Below, piece after piece: positions 50,440-63,340 of a stretch of DNA of 64,000 nt. A model generated the notes under the pieces. That model worked only from the letters and a program-made list of their open reading frames with translations, had not been told where the DNA came from and ran no database searches. Both the position numbers and the translations under genes were made by a program. Source of the DNA: Amia ocellicauda (taxonomy: Eukaryota; Chordata; Actinopteri; Amiiformes; Amiidae); assembly GCF_036373705.1 (NCBI RefSeq), contig NC_089858.1, positions 12,773,501 to 12,837,500 of the forward strand. Direction: 5' to 3'. The number at the start of each line of letters is the position of its first letter. Position 1 is the stretch's first letter.

Positions 50440-51620
50440 CACACATACTGGTCGGGGTCAGCCGAAGAGGCGAGCGGCCCCGCGTTAATTAAAAAGAAAG
50501 AAAAGAGTTGTTCTAATGAAGCCGCGAGGCACTTATAGTCCCCGAGCGCATTATTAGGAGAGAAGGATATATTGCTAATCTACCATGGTGCCAGGCGGTC
50601 TGCCCGGTGCTCAATGTGGCGTTGGCATTTTTTTTTATAGTGGCTGTTAGAATACAGTCAGGGTAATTTATTTTAATTACAACCCCCCCCTCTCCACCAC
50701 CACCACCACCTCCGCTACATATAATTTGCCCCGTAATCCTTGCTCTTATGCCCTTAGTTTAAAATTGGACCAAAGTAGAAGGCTGGGCAAAGTGAGCTCG
50801 AGTCTAACTTCGCCTGCTGGCTGACTCCGGCACGCTGATCGTACCGCAGTGTGGTGAATACAGCCCATCCTGTGTTGTGTGCTATTGTTTTTAATGTATG
50901 AGTGCAATTAAGGACGGCAGTTTTTTATTTTATTTTAATAATTTAGAGAGACACAGCAGGCCGTTCACAAAGTGACATCAAACGGTAATATCTACCCTTT
51001 TTGATATTTCGATGCCCTGGTTTTAAGACTCTCCTTGTGAAGGAATATGTACTATTACTTCTACAATTCTTAAATCTAACTTTAATTTTTTTGCATTTAT
51101 AAACCCTCCATACATAATTCTGTTTGATAACTCAGTGTTGGAATTTAGATTCAATGGGATTCGGATCTAAGGCTAGTTTATAGAACTGGTCACCACACAG
51201 GCCGCTATAGTGTCTAAACGCAATCTGCTTTGACTACATTTAAATGTAGGATGATGATGATAACTAACTTATTGTCTTCTTCGGGGGAGTGTCCGGCTTT
51301 CAGCCCCCCCCGCCCCCTCAACTGTTCTCGTCATAAATCCACAAATAAACAGCTTTTTTTAAACACGGCCGTTTTTGAACTAAATCCCCCGACGAGCCGC
51401 GTCTTCAGTCTGCTGCCTGCAGGGTGGGTTGCTGTCTGTTTTCGCTGGCGGTGCTTCTGCGGGGTGGGTACATTTCCCTACCCGAGTGCCCCTTCGTGCT
51501 CCTGTTGTGTTCTCCAGAGTGAAGGCCTGTAGATAGCAACACATTGCTATTCACAACTCAATGCTTTTTTGTGTATTTGCGAACTCACACACACAATGGA
51601 AAAAAACCACTAGTATTGGA

Positions 51621-51660
<40 letters not shown>

Positions 51661-52137
51661 ACTGCTAATAATATGTTTATCTCAAGTCTAATCTGTGTCA
51701 ATAAAAAAAAATCTGGTGCCCGTGTAAAAGGGGGACAATCTAGTTTTTGTGTTTAAATCTCAAAAGACAGTAACACCAAGTGCTTCACACCCGCTAGTGA
51801 CCCTGTTTCCGTGGTGCGCACACGGACAACAAAACGCATTGATTGCTCTGTGGCTGAAGCTTGATATCAACGCAACAAACTTACAGCCACTGCTTGGACC
51901 AAAAAACACCAACTGCGGAGATGTTGACTGGTCCTTCAGATTGGAAAGTGAAGAGAAGATCCGTAAAAAGTCAGTTAGATTTCTGGTGCAGCCAAGAAGA
52001 CGAATTCATACATAATTTGAACAAACTAACTACAATGCAAGTAGATTTCACTCGGTGCAGTGTCTGCGCTGCATGGCTGGGATCGGAAACCGGATATAAC
52101 TCCCTATGCAGAACAGCCTAGTCCACGTCCGGTTTTA

Positions 52138-52144
<7 letters not shown>

Positions 52145-52184
<40 letters not shown>
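52145..52184. repeat. (GT)n microsatellite
   Basis: A perfect GT run of about 19 units in the LMO4 intron. Confidence 0.9.
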
Positions 52185-52185
<1 letters not shown>

Positions 52186-52959
52186 CGCGCTACTGAGTAT
52201 TACTCCACCAACTTTTGTGTATACAAGTGCATGCAAAAAGGGTGACTACCATGAAATGCCAAATATCTTACCTTCGCTTCCTTTCCAAAAGTATGCACCT
52301 ATTATTATGATAAACCCTGGACAACTCACACTGCTATGGAATAGCACGGAATAATCCACAGAGGTACAGCAAGAGAGTGAGGAAGAGAGAATTGGTGGAG
52401 GAAGATTTTATTAAAAAAACGAGATTATATAATGAAGTTGAATCAGATTTTGGGTGCAGTGGTACACCAGGGTACCTCATGTTTGTGTAAAGTTGAGTAA
52501 GTGCAGGCTGGGTTGATTCTAGCTCATCACCTGTGGCCTTGACAATAGGGACATGACCGAATAATAAAACTTTGGCCAAAATCTCTCCTGAGCCATTGTC
52601 TCTCCACTAGGGCCCACTGACACCTGTGCTACATATTCCCAGATTAAGGAAACAATGCACAGAGAATCTGCTGGACTATCAGCAGCTAAAACATTGCTTT
52701 GTGATTGGTTGGTGTTCGGGTTCCACCCAGTGACTTTGTGGTTTGTGTATCTGCTGTTGTATGTCCTGTGTACATCAGCCAGCATCTTGTGGAGTTTCTT
52801 TTGTAGTGGTCAGAGTCCAGATTGTTTGACTCATTTGATAGCATACAAACACTGAGCAGTATAATGCACCAAAAGTCTGTTCAAAACCTCACTCATTACA
52901 TTTATGTGTGATCACAGAATCAGCCTTGAGCAGCACTTTTTAATTTACCCTCATGATTT

Positions 52960-53150
52960 AATGTTACATTTCTTACCATACAGCCTTATCCAGGGCTACT
53001 TAAAGTTGTTACAATATATCACATTATTTGTTTTACATACAATTACCAATTTCTACAGCTGGAGCAATCTAGGTAAAGGACCTTGCTCAAGGGTACAGAA
53101 GCAGTGCCCCCCACCTGGGACTGAACCTTGTACACATGACCCTCCACTAC
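52960..53150. repeat. fish dispersed repeat (TTGCTCAAGGGTACA family)
   Basis: The segment carries the recognisable string CCTTATCCAGGGCTACTTA, then GGAGCAATCTAGGTAAAGG, CTTGCTCAAGGGTACAGAAG and CAGTGCCCCCCACCTGGGA. This is a very common dispersed repeat in fish genomes by memory. The transposon class is not certain. Confidence 0.65.
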
Positions 53151-53278
53151 TATTACTATTAGTAGAAGTAGAAGAAGAAAATGAATTGAGTGCCTTTCAT
53201 ACTAAGAAGGGTCAGGGCACTTCACACAATAATATACTATCAACAAATAAAGTAAAACAAAAAATAAAAATGCACAAA

Positions 53279-53385
53279 ACATAAGAGTTTACAAACGAGG
53301 AGGCCATTCGACCCATCGTGCTTGTTTGGTGTCCATTAGTAACTAAGTGATCCAAGGATCCTATCTAGTCTACTACACACTGTCT
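53279..53385. repeat. SINE-like fragment (GAGGAGGCCATTCGACCCATC)
   Basis: ACATAAGAGTTTACAAACGA and AGGCCATTCGACCCATCGTG followed by CTTGTTTGGTGTCC match a dispersed repeat that I associate with early-branching ray-finned fishes and some other fishes. The assignment is from memory. Confidence 0.5.
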
Positions 53386-53900
53386 GTAGCATAGCTGCTG
53401 TAGTACACCTATATAGGGCCATGTGTCCCAGGTCCTGCAGCTCTCTGAGTGAGAGCTGTTATTGACCACCAAAAAGAGCTGCTGGGTCAAATCCAGTAGG
53501 TTTATTTTTTTCAGTACATACAGTTTAATAATACTAAACTAAACCTATGAAATCCTGTGAAGCCAGCATGGGAAACTGTATAAATAAATCGCTTTCGAAA
53601 GGAGTTCAGCTGCTTATCTTCAGAGGGGAACTGTGTTGATTTGGAAGCAGTGAAGGAAGATGGAAGTCGGGATGAAGGTTTTTTTCTCTCTCTCTCCTGT
53701 GTGTTCTGCAGCAGCCAGAGTGTTGTTTGGATCTCCGTCCTGACTGACGAGAATCTATTAATACTGTTAGTATTGTTGGAGGAGGATAGCGTGTTATCAG
53801 ACCTGACAGCCTTCCAGCGCAGGAATATTGTTTTAAACAATCTGGATTGGCAGATAAGACCTGGTGAAGCAGCTCTGAAATTCCTGGGGAGCCGATCGGG

Positions 53901-53901
<1 letters not shown>

Positions 53902-53957
<56 letters not shown>
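53902..53957. repeat. (GT)n microsatellite
   Basis: A perfect GT run of about 28 units, the longest pure dinucleotide run in the window. Confidence 0.95.
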
Positions 53958-53965
<8 letters not shown>

Positions 53966-56029
53966 GGTGTGTGTGTGATTGCGTGTGTGGTAAAACGGTA
54001 GCCTGAGCGCGTGTAAACGTACTTGTGTACGTGTAAGACTAGTGTGAGTTACTTTTCTGACCTTTTACAATTACCTGTCTAGTGTTCCTGCTGCAGTCTC
54101 TACTGAGCAAGTGACGGACTGCTGCGGCGCTCTCAACTGCTGGCATTATTTATTTTTTTTCCCTGGTTGTTTTTCTTAATGATGAGTATTCTGATTTCCT
54201 GCTCAGTGTGACTCAGGGCTGTGTTAAACCTGTCAGGCAGGGTATAGGAATGCTGCCTCATTAGTCTGCAGGATACTGCCCTTTGCATTGCAGTCAGTGG
54301 GGGTGGCCCCCCCTCATTGGATAACCGTTTGTCCAAGTCTTCTCAAATCTGGTCGATCTTCTGCATGGCCAGTCGGTAGAATCCATGCTAGCCAGTCCCC
54401 TGCAGCTGAAGAAGAAACTGTATAGCCTAATTTAATATAATCTATTTGACTGTAAACCATGATCTCTACAGTACAGGAATGCTTTTATAAATGGTGCACT
54501 TTAAAGCCACTCTCTGGGAGACGGAAGCCTGGGTGCACTACAGTACACTGCAGCCTGGTTCATGTGCCTCCCAACCGCCCCCTCCAAGTTCACTTTATTG
54601 CTCAAAATTTTTTGTTTTGTTTTTTGTTTAATTGTATTTTATTTGTGTGTGTGTTTTAGTACAAGGGAGATTGCTTCCTGCAACACTAACTGGCTCATTC
54701 CACCCCCAACTCCCCCTAGTAATCTGCAGTACAGGGTATCCTCTTTCTAATTGGAAACAGAGCAACCCTAGGAAACTGTGTGAGAGACAGAGAGAGAGAG
54801 AGGAGAGAGAGAAAGAAGCAGAGGGACAGTTATGGGGAGGTAGAGAGAGGCAAAGAAGGTGGTGGGGCAGAAGGTGAGAGAGACAGACTTAGGGAGCTGG
54901 ATGGGAGACTGGGATATTCCGGCTGTCCGGAGCGTGGGAACACGGCACTGTGATGTGTGGAACTGGGGAGGGGGGACTTGCCTGTGGGCGTCAGGTGATC
55001 TTCCGGTGCCAGCTGTGACCCCGCTGACCTCCCTGTGACCCCTTAATCACACGCCTGCTGGCCGGAGCCCTTTGCTGACCTCTGAACTCCCTTTGGCCTC
55101 CACTTCCTGCAGCGCAACAGACCGGAGCAGGAAGTGGGAAACAGATGTAACCTTAGAGAGAAAGAGAGAGAGACACACACACTTGCTCTGTCTGTCTCTC
55201 TCTCTCTCACAAACACATACACACACTCACACTTCTCTCTCTCTCTGTCTTTGGTGACTGCCCTCAAACCCTCCCCGAGTTTGCTGATGTACACCAAGTA
55301 ATTCTGTAGTGACTGGCATTAGCACAGGCTGGATTGCAAGCCTGGCCAAAGCCCAGAGCCAGGCTGCACTATTGTCATGGCAATCAATTTAATGTGTTAA
55401 TTGATTAATTTGTAGTTTTAGTTGCAATCTGAGCTGGAAGAATGCACACCCCCCCCCTCACCCCACCAGTTACTGGTGTTACCTCTGATTAGTCCCAGCT
55501 GCCTGGCCCAGACCAGGCAGGGGGACAATGTTATCGGGCTAATGGCTACCTGCTGCCTTGGGGGAGAGACAAACACAGTATAGAACAAGCTGAAAATAGA
55601 AAATGTGACCTACAAATTAGGATATTTATTTAATTAATTATTTAGAGTTGGTTGGTTGGCACTCTGAACTGAAATCCTATGAACACTGTGCTGTGCGAGA
55701 GATAGTTTGCACATGCGTGTGTGTGTGAGAACTTGTTCCAGTGGAATGTCAGACTCTTTAAATACAGTTGATGGTTGATTTCTCTTGATACAGCTTTACC
55801 CCCCCTTTCCTCTTCCTCCTCCTCCAGTCTTTTTCCAATAAGACCCCAGAGTGATTCGTTAATTGCTGCAGCCTGTGTGCCTGTGATAAGGGCAGGGAGC
55901 TGTCCAGTGTTGTACATATACAGTGTGAGTGTGAGTTTTGTGTGGTGGGATGGTGGCGCACACTGACTTTTATTGACCATATTGACCTGTTATTGACCAT
56001 TTCTCTGCCTCCCTCCCCCCAGGCTGGCC

Positions 56030-57615
56030 ATGGTGAACCGCTCGGAGGCGGGGGCAGCGGTGGCGGTGGCGAGTGGGGGCTCGCCGCCCCGGGCGTGCGC
56101 AGGGTGCGGCGGGCGCATCGCGGACCGCTTCCTGCTGTACTCCATGGAGCGCTACTGGCACACGCGCTGCCTCAAGTGCTCCTGCTGCCAGGCCCAGCTG
56201 GGCGAGATCGGCACCTCCTGCTACAGCAAGGGAGGCATGATCCTCTGCAGGAATGACTACATCAGGTCAGAGGTCACGGGAGGTCGGTGGGGTGGAGGGA
56301 GCCCAGCCTCTGCACTAGGGGGGGAGATTGTGTGAGTGTGAGTGGTGCTCCTCCATATGTGCCCGTGAGAGTCTGCTACTTCAGCAGAGTTTGGGGTTGT
56401 GGCCCTGGGCCAGCGGCATATCTAAGCAAGTTTTGGATCATTGGGGTTAAACACTGCTTCGGAATGGTCTGGAACATTCTGGAAGCTCGGAGCACAGTAG
56501 CATTCCAGGAAGGAGAAAAGGGAGATGTGGGCAGGGGGTGGGAACACTGTAAGAATTGCTAAACTCGATAGAAACTGCAGTCCACAGGGCTGAGAGAGGG
56601 ATTGAGGTTAAGCCAGAAGGAGGAGAGGATTCATTCATTTATTTGTTTATTTTAGTATGTAAGCATACATGTATGTATTTATTTGCATGCAGAATCCTGG
56701 CTTCACATAACCCATCAGTGCTGTTACACTCATCACAGCAGAAACACTGAGTAATAGACGCAGCCCTCTGACCCGTGTCTGCTGTGGAATGAGTGTGCGC
56801 AGTAGCTGGGCCTGCTTGGGGCTGCGTGCACATCTCCAACATGTGCCGGTGGTGTGTCTGCGGGTGGATGGTGTGTTCAGTCTGCATGACACAGTTAATC
56901 AGCAGGGCAGGCCTTCACTACCATATCGCACACCGCCGCCACTGGAGTCCGATGAAAGGACAAACATTAATTAGAGGGAACAGGATTCCTCTCTGGCGTC
57001 CCTTATTAAATTACTGTTTGAATTAAGATCAAAAATTCATTACCACACACAGCCAGAGCTGGGACAGTGATAGGGAGAGGGATAGGGAGAGGGATAGGGA
57101 TAGGACACTGTCTCAGTGAAATGGCACAGTTTTTACAGTGCTGAAGTGACTGCAGTAAAGGGCCTTCCAGGAACACTGCTGAAAAGTTTTGTTAATCATC
57201 TTTCGCTTGTCTCACCTTGTTTTTATTTTTTTATTTTTTCATGCTAGTGTGTGTGCATATGCGTGTGTCTTTGTGTTGCTTGCATAGTTTTGTATTGCTT
57301 CCCCTTGCCTTGGCACTCCCCCCACCCCCACCCCCCACAGTGATGGAACGATGTCAAACTCTGAATTAACAAAATTCTTCCTTCATGTTGTCTTGATGAC
57401 TGTTTTGCTCAGTTCCCATACTGGTCTACATGCAATTATAGATATAGACAGGGTAGTCTGTTGATAGGATAGTCCAAGACTAATGGAGGTCACCGAAACC
57501 AGCTTATAAAGGGTTAAGTTACAAACGTGATTTGGTTCTTCTGTCTCTTATGTCTCAGGTGAAACACCCTTCTTTAGCTGCATAGAACGATACAGTCCAG
57601 TAAGGACATTATTAT

Positions 57616-57647
<32 letters not shown>

Positions 57648-58251
57648 ATGTAAAAAGAGACAGATGTGTTGGGGGAGGGGGACATGGGTGCGAGGTGTCC
57701 AGTACCGAAGGGTGACCCCTGCTGTCCTCTGTGGTCTCTGCAGGCTGTTCGGACACAGCGGGGCTTGCAGCGCGTGTGGTCAGTCGATCCCGGCCAGCGA
57801 GATGGTGATGAGAGCGCAGGGCAACGTCTACCATCTCAAGGTCAGTGTTCCTCATCGTCTTCCTCTTCTTCCTTCCCTTCATGCGTCTCTGCATCTCTGT
57901 GTCCTTGAATCTGCACAGATGCGCACAGTGCCCCATCCCTCTAATATCCCTCTCTCCCTCTCTCTCTCTCCATCACTTGCAGTGTTTCACCTGCGCCACC
58001 TGCAGGAATCGACTAGTCCCGGGCGATCGCTTCCATTATATCAACGGCACCATATTCTGCGAGCACGACCGGCCCAGCGGTGCCCTGCTCTCCAGCCACC
58101 TGCCCCCGCTGATGCCCGACCAGAAGGTACACATCATTGTCTCACACACAACCTCACCCAGACAGCCTCTCTCTTGTCTCTCCTCTCTTCTCTCGAAGTT
58201 GTGAGAGAGTGTGTATTTATTGTTTCCCCCTCTGTTTTTCAGGTGTGTTGA
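56030..58251 (+). CDS. lmo4: LMO4, LIM-domain-only transcriptional cofactor
   Basis: Coding exons 56030-56265, 57744-57840, 57983-58126 and 58243-58251 join in phase to 161 residues (human LMO4 is about 165). Two LIM domains are intact: zinc ligands C23, C26, H44, C47 and C50, C53, C73, D76, then C87, C90, H109, C112 and C115, C118, C137, D140. Family-specific blocks include IADRFLLYSMERYWHTRCLK, GACSACGQSIPASEMVMRAQ and RLVPGDRFHYINGTIFCEHD, and the protein ends DQKVC with the last two codons on a separate exon. LMO4 has no DNA-binding domain; it bridges LDB1 to bHLH, GATA and other factors in neural, neural crest and epithelial development. The start codon is the first ATG in the exon (GGCCATGG). 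The N-terminal 20 residues (Ala/Gly-rich) differ from the mammalian sequence I recall, suggesting a diverged fish paralogue. Confidence 0.96.
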
Positions 58252-59102
58252 AGAGGCTGGAGGACAATTGCTTCCTTGTGCCTTTCCCCTCCCCACACCC
58301 CCTATCCATCTCATGCTACCCCCCCGCCCCCTCCCATGGACTCTCCCTCAATATCTGAGAGAAACACAAGTGCCCAAGAAAAAACACATCTTTGGGGGTC
58401 CAAGATGGTCCGCCCCACCTCCCCTGCTCTCCCACGTCACGCATGCTTTCAGACGAGGAACCGGCTGTGTTATAGACGTCAACATAACCTGGTTAATAGA
58501 GTAGATGAGTGCAGCAGTTGGAATGAAAAGTGGTCAAACTGCAACCAACCCTGAACATTCTCCCAGATAAGCTTCATAATTTGTTTTATTCTTATTTCTC
58601 CCCCCTTTGGATTTTAAGCAGCAAGTTACCCTGACCATTTTGGGTTCTGGAACGTTCGACCTTTCAAAGTTTTCAACCCTTTTTCTTGTGTGCGCCTAGT
58701 CATGTAACTGGGAGCGCGGCGAGAACACGGAGGAGAATCCCAGAAGCCAGATGGGAACTCTGGGTACTGATGAGTGTTGTAACGGAGCACAGGCAAAGTG
58801 CAGCGGGAATCTCTCCTCCTCTACGGCGGCGCTGTTTTCCTCTCTGTGATCCTCTGACTGTGTAATGCTTTTTTGGAGTTCTCTGGTGGGAGTGGGAGTG
58901 GGGGTTGGGGTGGGATGGGGTAGGTGAGGGGACAGTTAAGGGGAAGGGGGGGAATGTGTAAATATTTTTCATAAAGTTATTGTGCATTCTATGGTTAAAT
59001 TTTATTGTCTTGGTGTAGCATCCAGTTTCAGAGTGGATGTCAAATTGAAATGCTGTACAAAAACTGAGAAGTTACTTATTAAATAATGATGATAATAATA
59101 AA
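58252..59102 (+). other. LMO4 3' UTR and poly(A) signal
   Basis: About 850 nt of noncoding sequence ends at an AATAAA hexamer (59097-59102) inside an AATAATAATAAA run. Confidence 0.6.
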
Positions 59103-59339
59103 AATCTATTAAAAAATCACTGTTGTGTTCGAATTTGTTCTTTACACTGAAAAAATTAGTTTAAAGAATATATTTTGGTCAGAGGTAAATGCCGCGTACA
59201 CAGAGAAGACTTATTAGAATACATGTTAATATTTTAATATTTCGTTTTGCGTGTGGTGTTAACTCCGATTCCCAACCTTCTGCAAATATTCCTGATTACC
59301 CAGAGGAACAGAGTTAAAAGTGTTGAGCTCTGACCATTA

Positions 59340-59525
59340 CAGAGGCAATTAAATGTGAGCATCTCTTCTGTGGTGGCACAGGGGAAGGTGAACTTTGCTC
59401 CCATCCTGAGTCTAAATTTAATGAGGCTTAATCTGGGAGCCTGGCTAATTAAAAAGGAGTGTTTAATTTCTCTTCTGCAGAGACAAGGCCATCAACAGGC
59501 ATTGTTTAGAGTGCAGCTTCAAAAT
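59340..59525. promoter_or_regulatory. candidate conserved noncoding element 1 downstream of LMO4
   Basis: Non-repetitive AT-rich sequence with several homeodomain TAATTAAA/TTTAATTT words and TCTAAATTTAATGAGGCTTA. Its texture is typical of developmental enhancers. Conservation could not be tested. Confidence 0.35.
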
Positions 59526-60194
59526 AAATAAATATTAACCTCCCCCCCGTGGCCGTGACTGATTCGCTGCGGGGTCCTATGGGTGTGGTTCTGAGATTGG
59601 GATTTTGACTGGACTGGACTGGAATCCTCATGTGAGCCCCTGCTCTGTGCTGGAGTGTTTCAAGGTCCCAGTGCCTGTGTGTGTGTGTAATTGTGTATGT
59701 GTGTGTCACTCCTGGTTCCGGTTACACTTTTTTCTTTTTTAAACTCACTCCTGGGCAGCATTATCCTCCCCATACCCCATGTCAGGTGACAAAATGTGCA
59801 TGACACTCTCCTCCCAACTGCTGAACCACTGCTCCTGCATGCCTTTGCTATCTCCATCTGCATAGATTTCATGTTGTAATTCCCTTTCCGTTTATATCTT
59901 TGTGTTTTTTTTTGTATCACTTCAGTCTTACTGTTGCCCTCAGGAATCTGCATTGAACTTCTAGCTTTAATCATGGAGCCCATTAAGACCTTGAGCACTG
60001 CCCGGTGTCTGCCAATGAAGCCCAGTGTGCCAGTAGCCCAGCGCTGAAAAATGGGCGAGGAATGCTGGTGTCCATGTTCCACGTATAGATTCCTGGGAGA
60101 GGGTGGCGGGGTGACTGTGCCAACTGCCAGCACCCCTGCATCCTGAGGCCTTGTCCGCTGTGAAAAGGTACTGCTCTGCCATGTGGACGTGCTG

Positions 60195-60640
60195 CCGTAC
60201 CATCAATTATTTATTTCACGTTCATGATTAAAAAGCATCAGGCAAATTCATTAACGTATGCAAATGATGGTAATTGCAGTTATCTTCATATCTTGATAAG
60301 CAAAAAAAAAAAAAAAAGAAAATATCTCCACACTCTGAATCCCCCAGCTCCTTGCGAGTTACACTTTGCATTTAAACCAATCAAGCCTCATCTGCATATT
60401 GCTAATTAGCTGAACATATTCAGTTGCCAATTAGCAGGTCTCACAAATAGCTTCTCAGCGATGAGGCTCCTATCTTTTATCAGAAAGTTTGCAGGTATAC
60501 AGATCTGTCGGCGGCTCCAGACGAAGAATAGCATTTCTTTGGGTGGGGGGGTTGTTTTTTTTATATTCATTAATTAATCAAATTAACACATGCAAATGAG
60601 TGTAATTGCATTGAGCTTCCTCGCCTCATGCTGTGTGAAA
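60195..60640. promoter_or_regulatory. candidate conserved noncoding element 2 with duplicated octamer module
   Basis: Contains two 29-bp modules (60250-60278 and 60582-60610) built as ATTAAC, ATGCAAAT octamer, then GTAATTGCA, with 25 of 29 positions identical. Between them lie CTGCATATTGCTAATTAGCT and CAGTTGCCAATTAGCAGG words. This suggests a POU/homeodomain enhancer. Confidence 0.45.
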
Positions 60641-61559
60641 AAGAAGAAGAAGAAGAAGAAGAAGATGAAACAGAGGGATATTTTTACCAGCAGAAGTATA
60701 ATCTAATTCCACACCTGAGCTCCTCTAACAGCTGACTGGGGCAGAAGTGCTTGGCTGAATTTCTGAACTGGCCTGGCTATGTGGTAACGTACCAGAATTT
60801 AAATATTATTAGTAATATTAGTAATATTATTAACTGGGTGCTACCCTTTTAACTAAGGTGACTTAATAAAAACTACAATTGCATTAAACATATTTACATA
60901 TTTAAAACAATATTTTAACACAATGTAACACTAAGGAGAAAGCCTAACAACCTGGAAGAAACACCATCAATCTAAGGTAGCAAATCACACAGGGACGTGA
61001 ACTACAGTGTGGAAATGCAATGCAAATGGCATGATCAAGTGGGTGCTGAATTGAAATCCTGGAGCACTGCACACTTATTGGGTTGTTTGGATGTCGAGCT
61101 CCGGTCCTGGTTTTCACTCAAGCCCAGAAACGAGCACATAACTGGCCCTGTTATTGACTTAACTGGGAAATATTCATTCAAATACTTAAAAGCTGAACAC
61201 TGTGCTGAGAAGCCTGTCCCCAGTGCACGATCAGTTAATCAGTTCAGCATTCAGATTGTCTCTGTGACCTGGGCCAAAGGGGGTGGGGTCAAGATGGAAG
61301 GGGGCATGGCTATCGGGGGTGTACAGGGCCATAATGACCATGTAATAACACAGGCTTTGGGGGTTACAAAATAAACTCCAGATGGTGACGTCGAGAAAGG
61401 GCAGCTCTGAGCATGGTGGGGGAAAGAGAGTAAAAGGAAAGAGACAAAGGAAGAAAGAAAGAAAAAGAAAGAAAGACTGAACTGCTATGAACAAAGCAAG
61501 ACGGGGAAAACAACAACAACAACAACAACAAAAAACACAGAAAAAAACAAAACGAGATC

Positions 61560-61880
61560 CCTAACCAATCAGAACGCTTTGAATAATTAAACTGATCAGC
61601 TTAATTAGCTCAATTAAGTTAATTTGACCACGGAACACGGCCATATGGCGAGAGGAAACAAAAGAGGGGAGAACTAATTAAAAGTAAAATAATGAGGGTT
61701 TTAATTAACTGGTTCCCCAGACGTCAGCACGCGGGGATCTGGAGCCCAGCGTTGTAATTAAAAAGTGCTGTAACTCTGGTAACATTTCTTCTTCTCTTTT
61801 TTTCTTTCCTTTTTTATTTTAATAACTGAGAGGGCTCCATCCATCTAATTAAATCTGTAAATGAATTAGCAACATTGAGG
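61560..61880. promoter_or_regulatory. candidate conserved noncoding element 3
   Basis: Dense TAATTA-type sites (AATAATTAAACTGATCAGCT, TAATTAGCTCAATTAAG, TTTTAATTAACTGG, CATCTAATTAAATCTG) flank a GACGTCAGCACGCGG core. The sequence is non-repetitive and gene-free. Confidence 0.4.
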
Positions 61881-62029
61881 GTTCCTGGCATGACTTAACA
61901 CCCCCTGCCCTCCCTCCACCCCTTTATAACTACCCTCCCTCCCTTCTCCCTCCCATGCCACCCAACCTCCTCCCCCCAACCAACCAACACACATACACAC
62001 ACACACACACACACACCTCTCACTCTCTG

Positions 62030-62165
62030 ATTCCAGCAAGCTTGTGTCTCTAATGAAATTAATTAGTGCTGATCCGCTGTGCCAGGGCAAAAGCTGTTTG
62101 GCACCGATGCGCCCCCATATGGAATCTGTAAGGCTTACCACACATAGAGGGATGACAGGAAGGTG
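62030..62165. promoter_or_regulatory. candidate conserved noncoding element 4
   Basis: A unique island between CA-rich and GT-rich repeats, with AATGAAATTAATTAGTGCTG and GGGCAAAAGCTGTTTGGCAC words. Confidence 0.35.
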
Positions 62166-63204
62166 CAAAAGTACATGTGCATGTGTGCATGTGTGTGCCT
62201 TTATGTTAGCGTGTGCATGTGTGTGTGTGTGCGTGCGTGTCTGTGTGCTTGTGTATACGTGTGTGTTTGTGTGTGTGGAGGGGTCTCTGTTTTCATGGCT
62301 CTGGACAGCTTTGGTTGGTTTATTTTCCTCCCTCCTTCCCATTTCCTCTTCCTCTCTCTGTCTCTCTCTCTCTCACACACACACAAACACACACAGACAC
62401 AAACACACGCTCGCACACCTACACACACACATGAACTCCTCCTTCCTGTATTCCCTCTGTGGGTGGTAACCCTTACAGATCCCATACAAAGGCCAGTTGA
62501 GCTGGTGCCGTCTTGCCTCCCTCCATCACCCCCCTCTTACACAAACAGCTTATTGGAGGTAGACCTGTTTCAGTGGCATGTGGCAAGTCAGGTGTGGACT
62601 ACTCCACTCAGGACTGGGACTCTGCCGGCACACTTTGGACTGACTGGAACAAAGATTTCTTCCCCATGTGGAGCACTCATGTTTATAATATATGTTTATC
62701 TATTCATATTGTATTATAAATATATTACTCATATACGAAAACACACACATATATATATTTATTATATATGAGTTTCCATATGGGGTTTAAACATTTAGTT
62801 TATTTGATAGTATTGCCTGCCAGGAATGAGTCCAGCACCCAGCCCCAGTTCAAAGTAATTTATGCATTAGGGAGGGAGGGTTTGGGAGAGGAGGGGGTGT
62901 TATGTAGATCTGAATTGTTGAGGGAGGGCACCTGTCTAAACACAGCTCCTTATCCATGGCACAGGCAGTGCTGGTCCCAGGCAGCAGACCCCCCATCCCC
63001 TGAATTGCCAACACTGTTCCAATTGAGTTCAGTACGTCTCTCCGAAGGAATTGGGAAGATATTAGTAGGGGTGGCGGTTGGGGATCATTTGAGGCAGTTT
63101 TGAAGCCAAATTTTCCTATTGTCCCTTTCACATCCCCTCTTTCACCCTTTCTCTCCCAGACCTCGAACTCACACTCCCCCGTCTCACCCCCCCCACCGCC
63201 CATT

Positions 63205-63340
63205 TTCAAAAGGGAACACGTTTTTAATTAAAAAATACATTCGGATTGACAACAGAGTAATTTGCATATTAAATTAACAGCCACTTATGTTGGTGCAGAA
63301 CGCACTGCAACGCAGCCAATTATACGTGAAGCCGAGCGAA
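63205..63340. promoter_or_regulatory. candidate conserved noncoding element 5
   Basis: Unique AT-rich sequence with GTAATTTGCATATTAAATTA and GCCAATTATACGTG words, bounded by C-rich and G-rich tracts. Confidence 0.3.

Larger units (their letters stand above)
49880..56022 (+). other. LMO4 5' intron
   Basis: A large intron with several microsatellites ((CT)n 50399-50437, (TA)n 51627-51657, (GT)n 52145-52184, (GT)n 53902-53957) and two dispersed repeats near 53 kb. No exon of another gene is supported inside it. Confidence 0.6.

Noticed and set aside
54133-54336. minus-strand frame with CRLMRQHSYTLPDR considered as an exon
   Set aside because: No consensus splice borders or family match; it lies inside the LMO4 intron.
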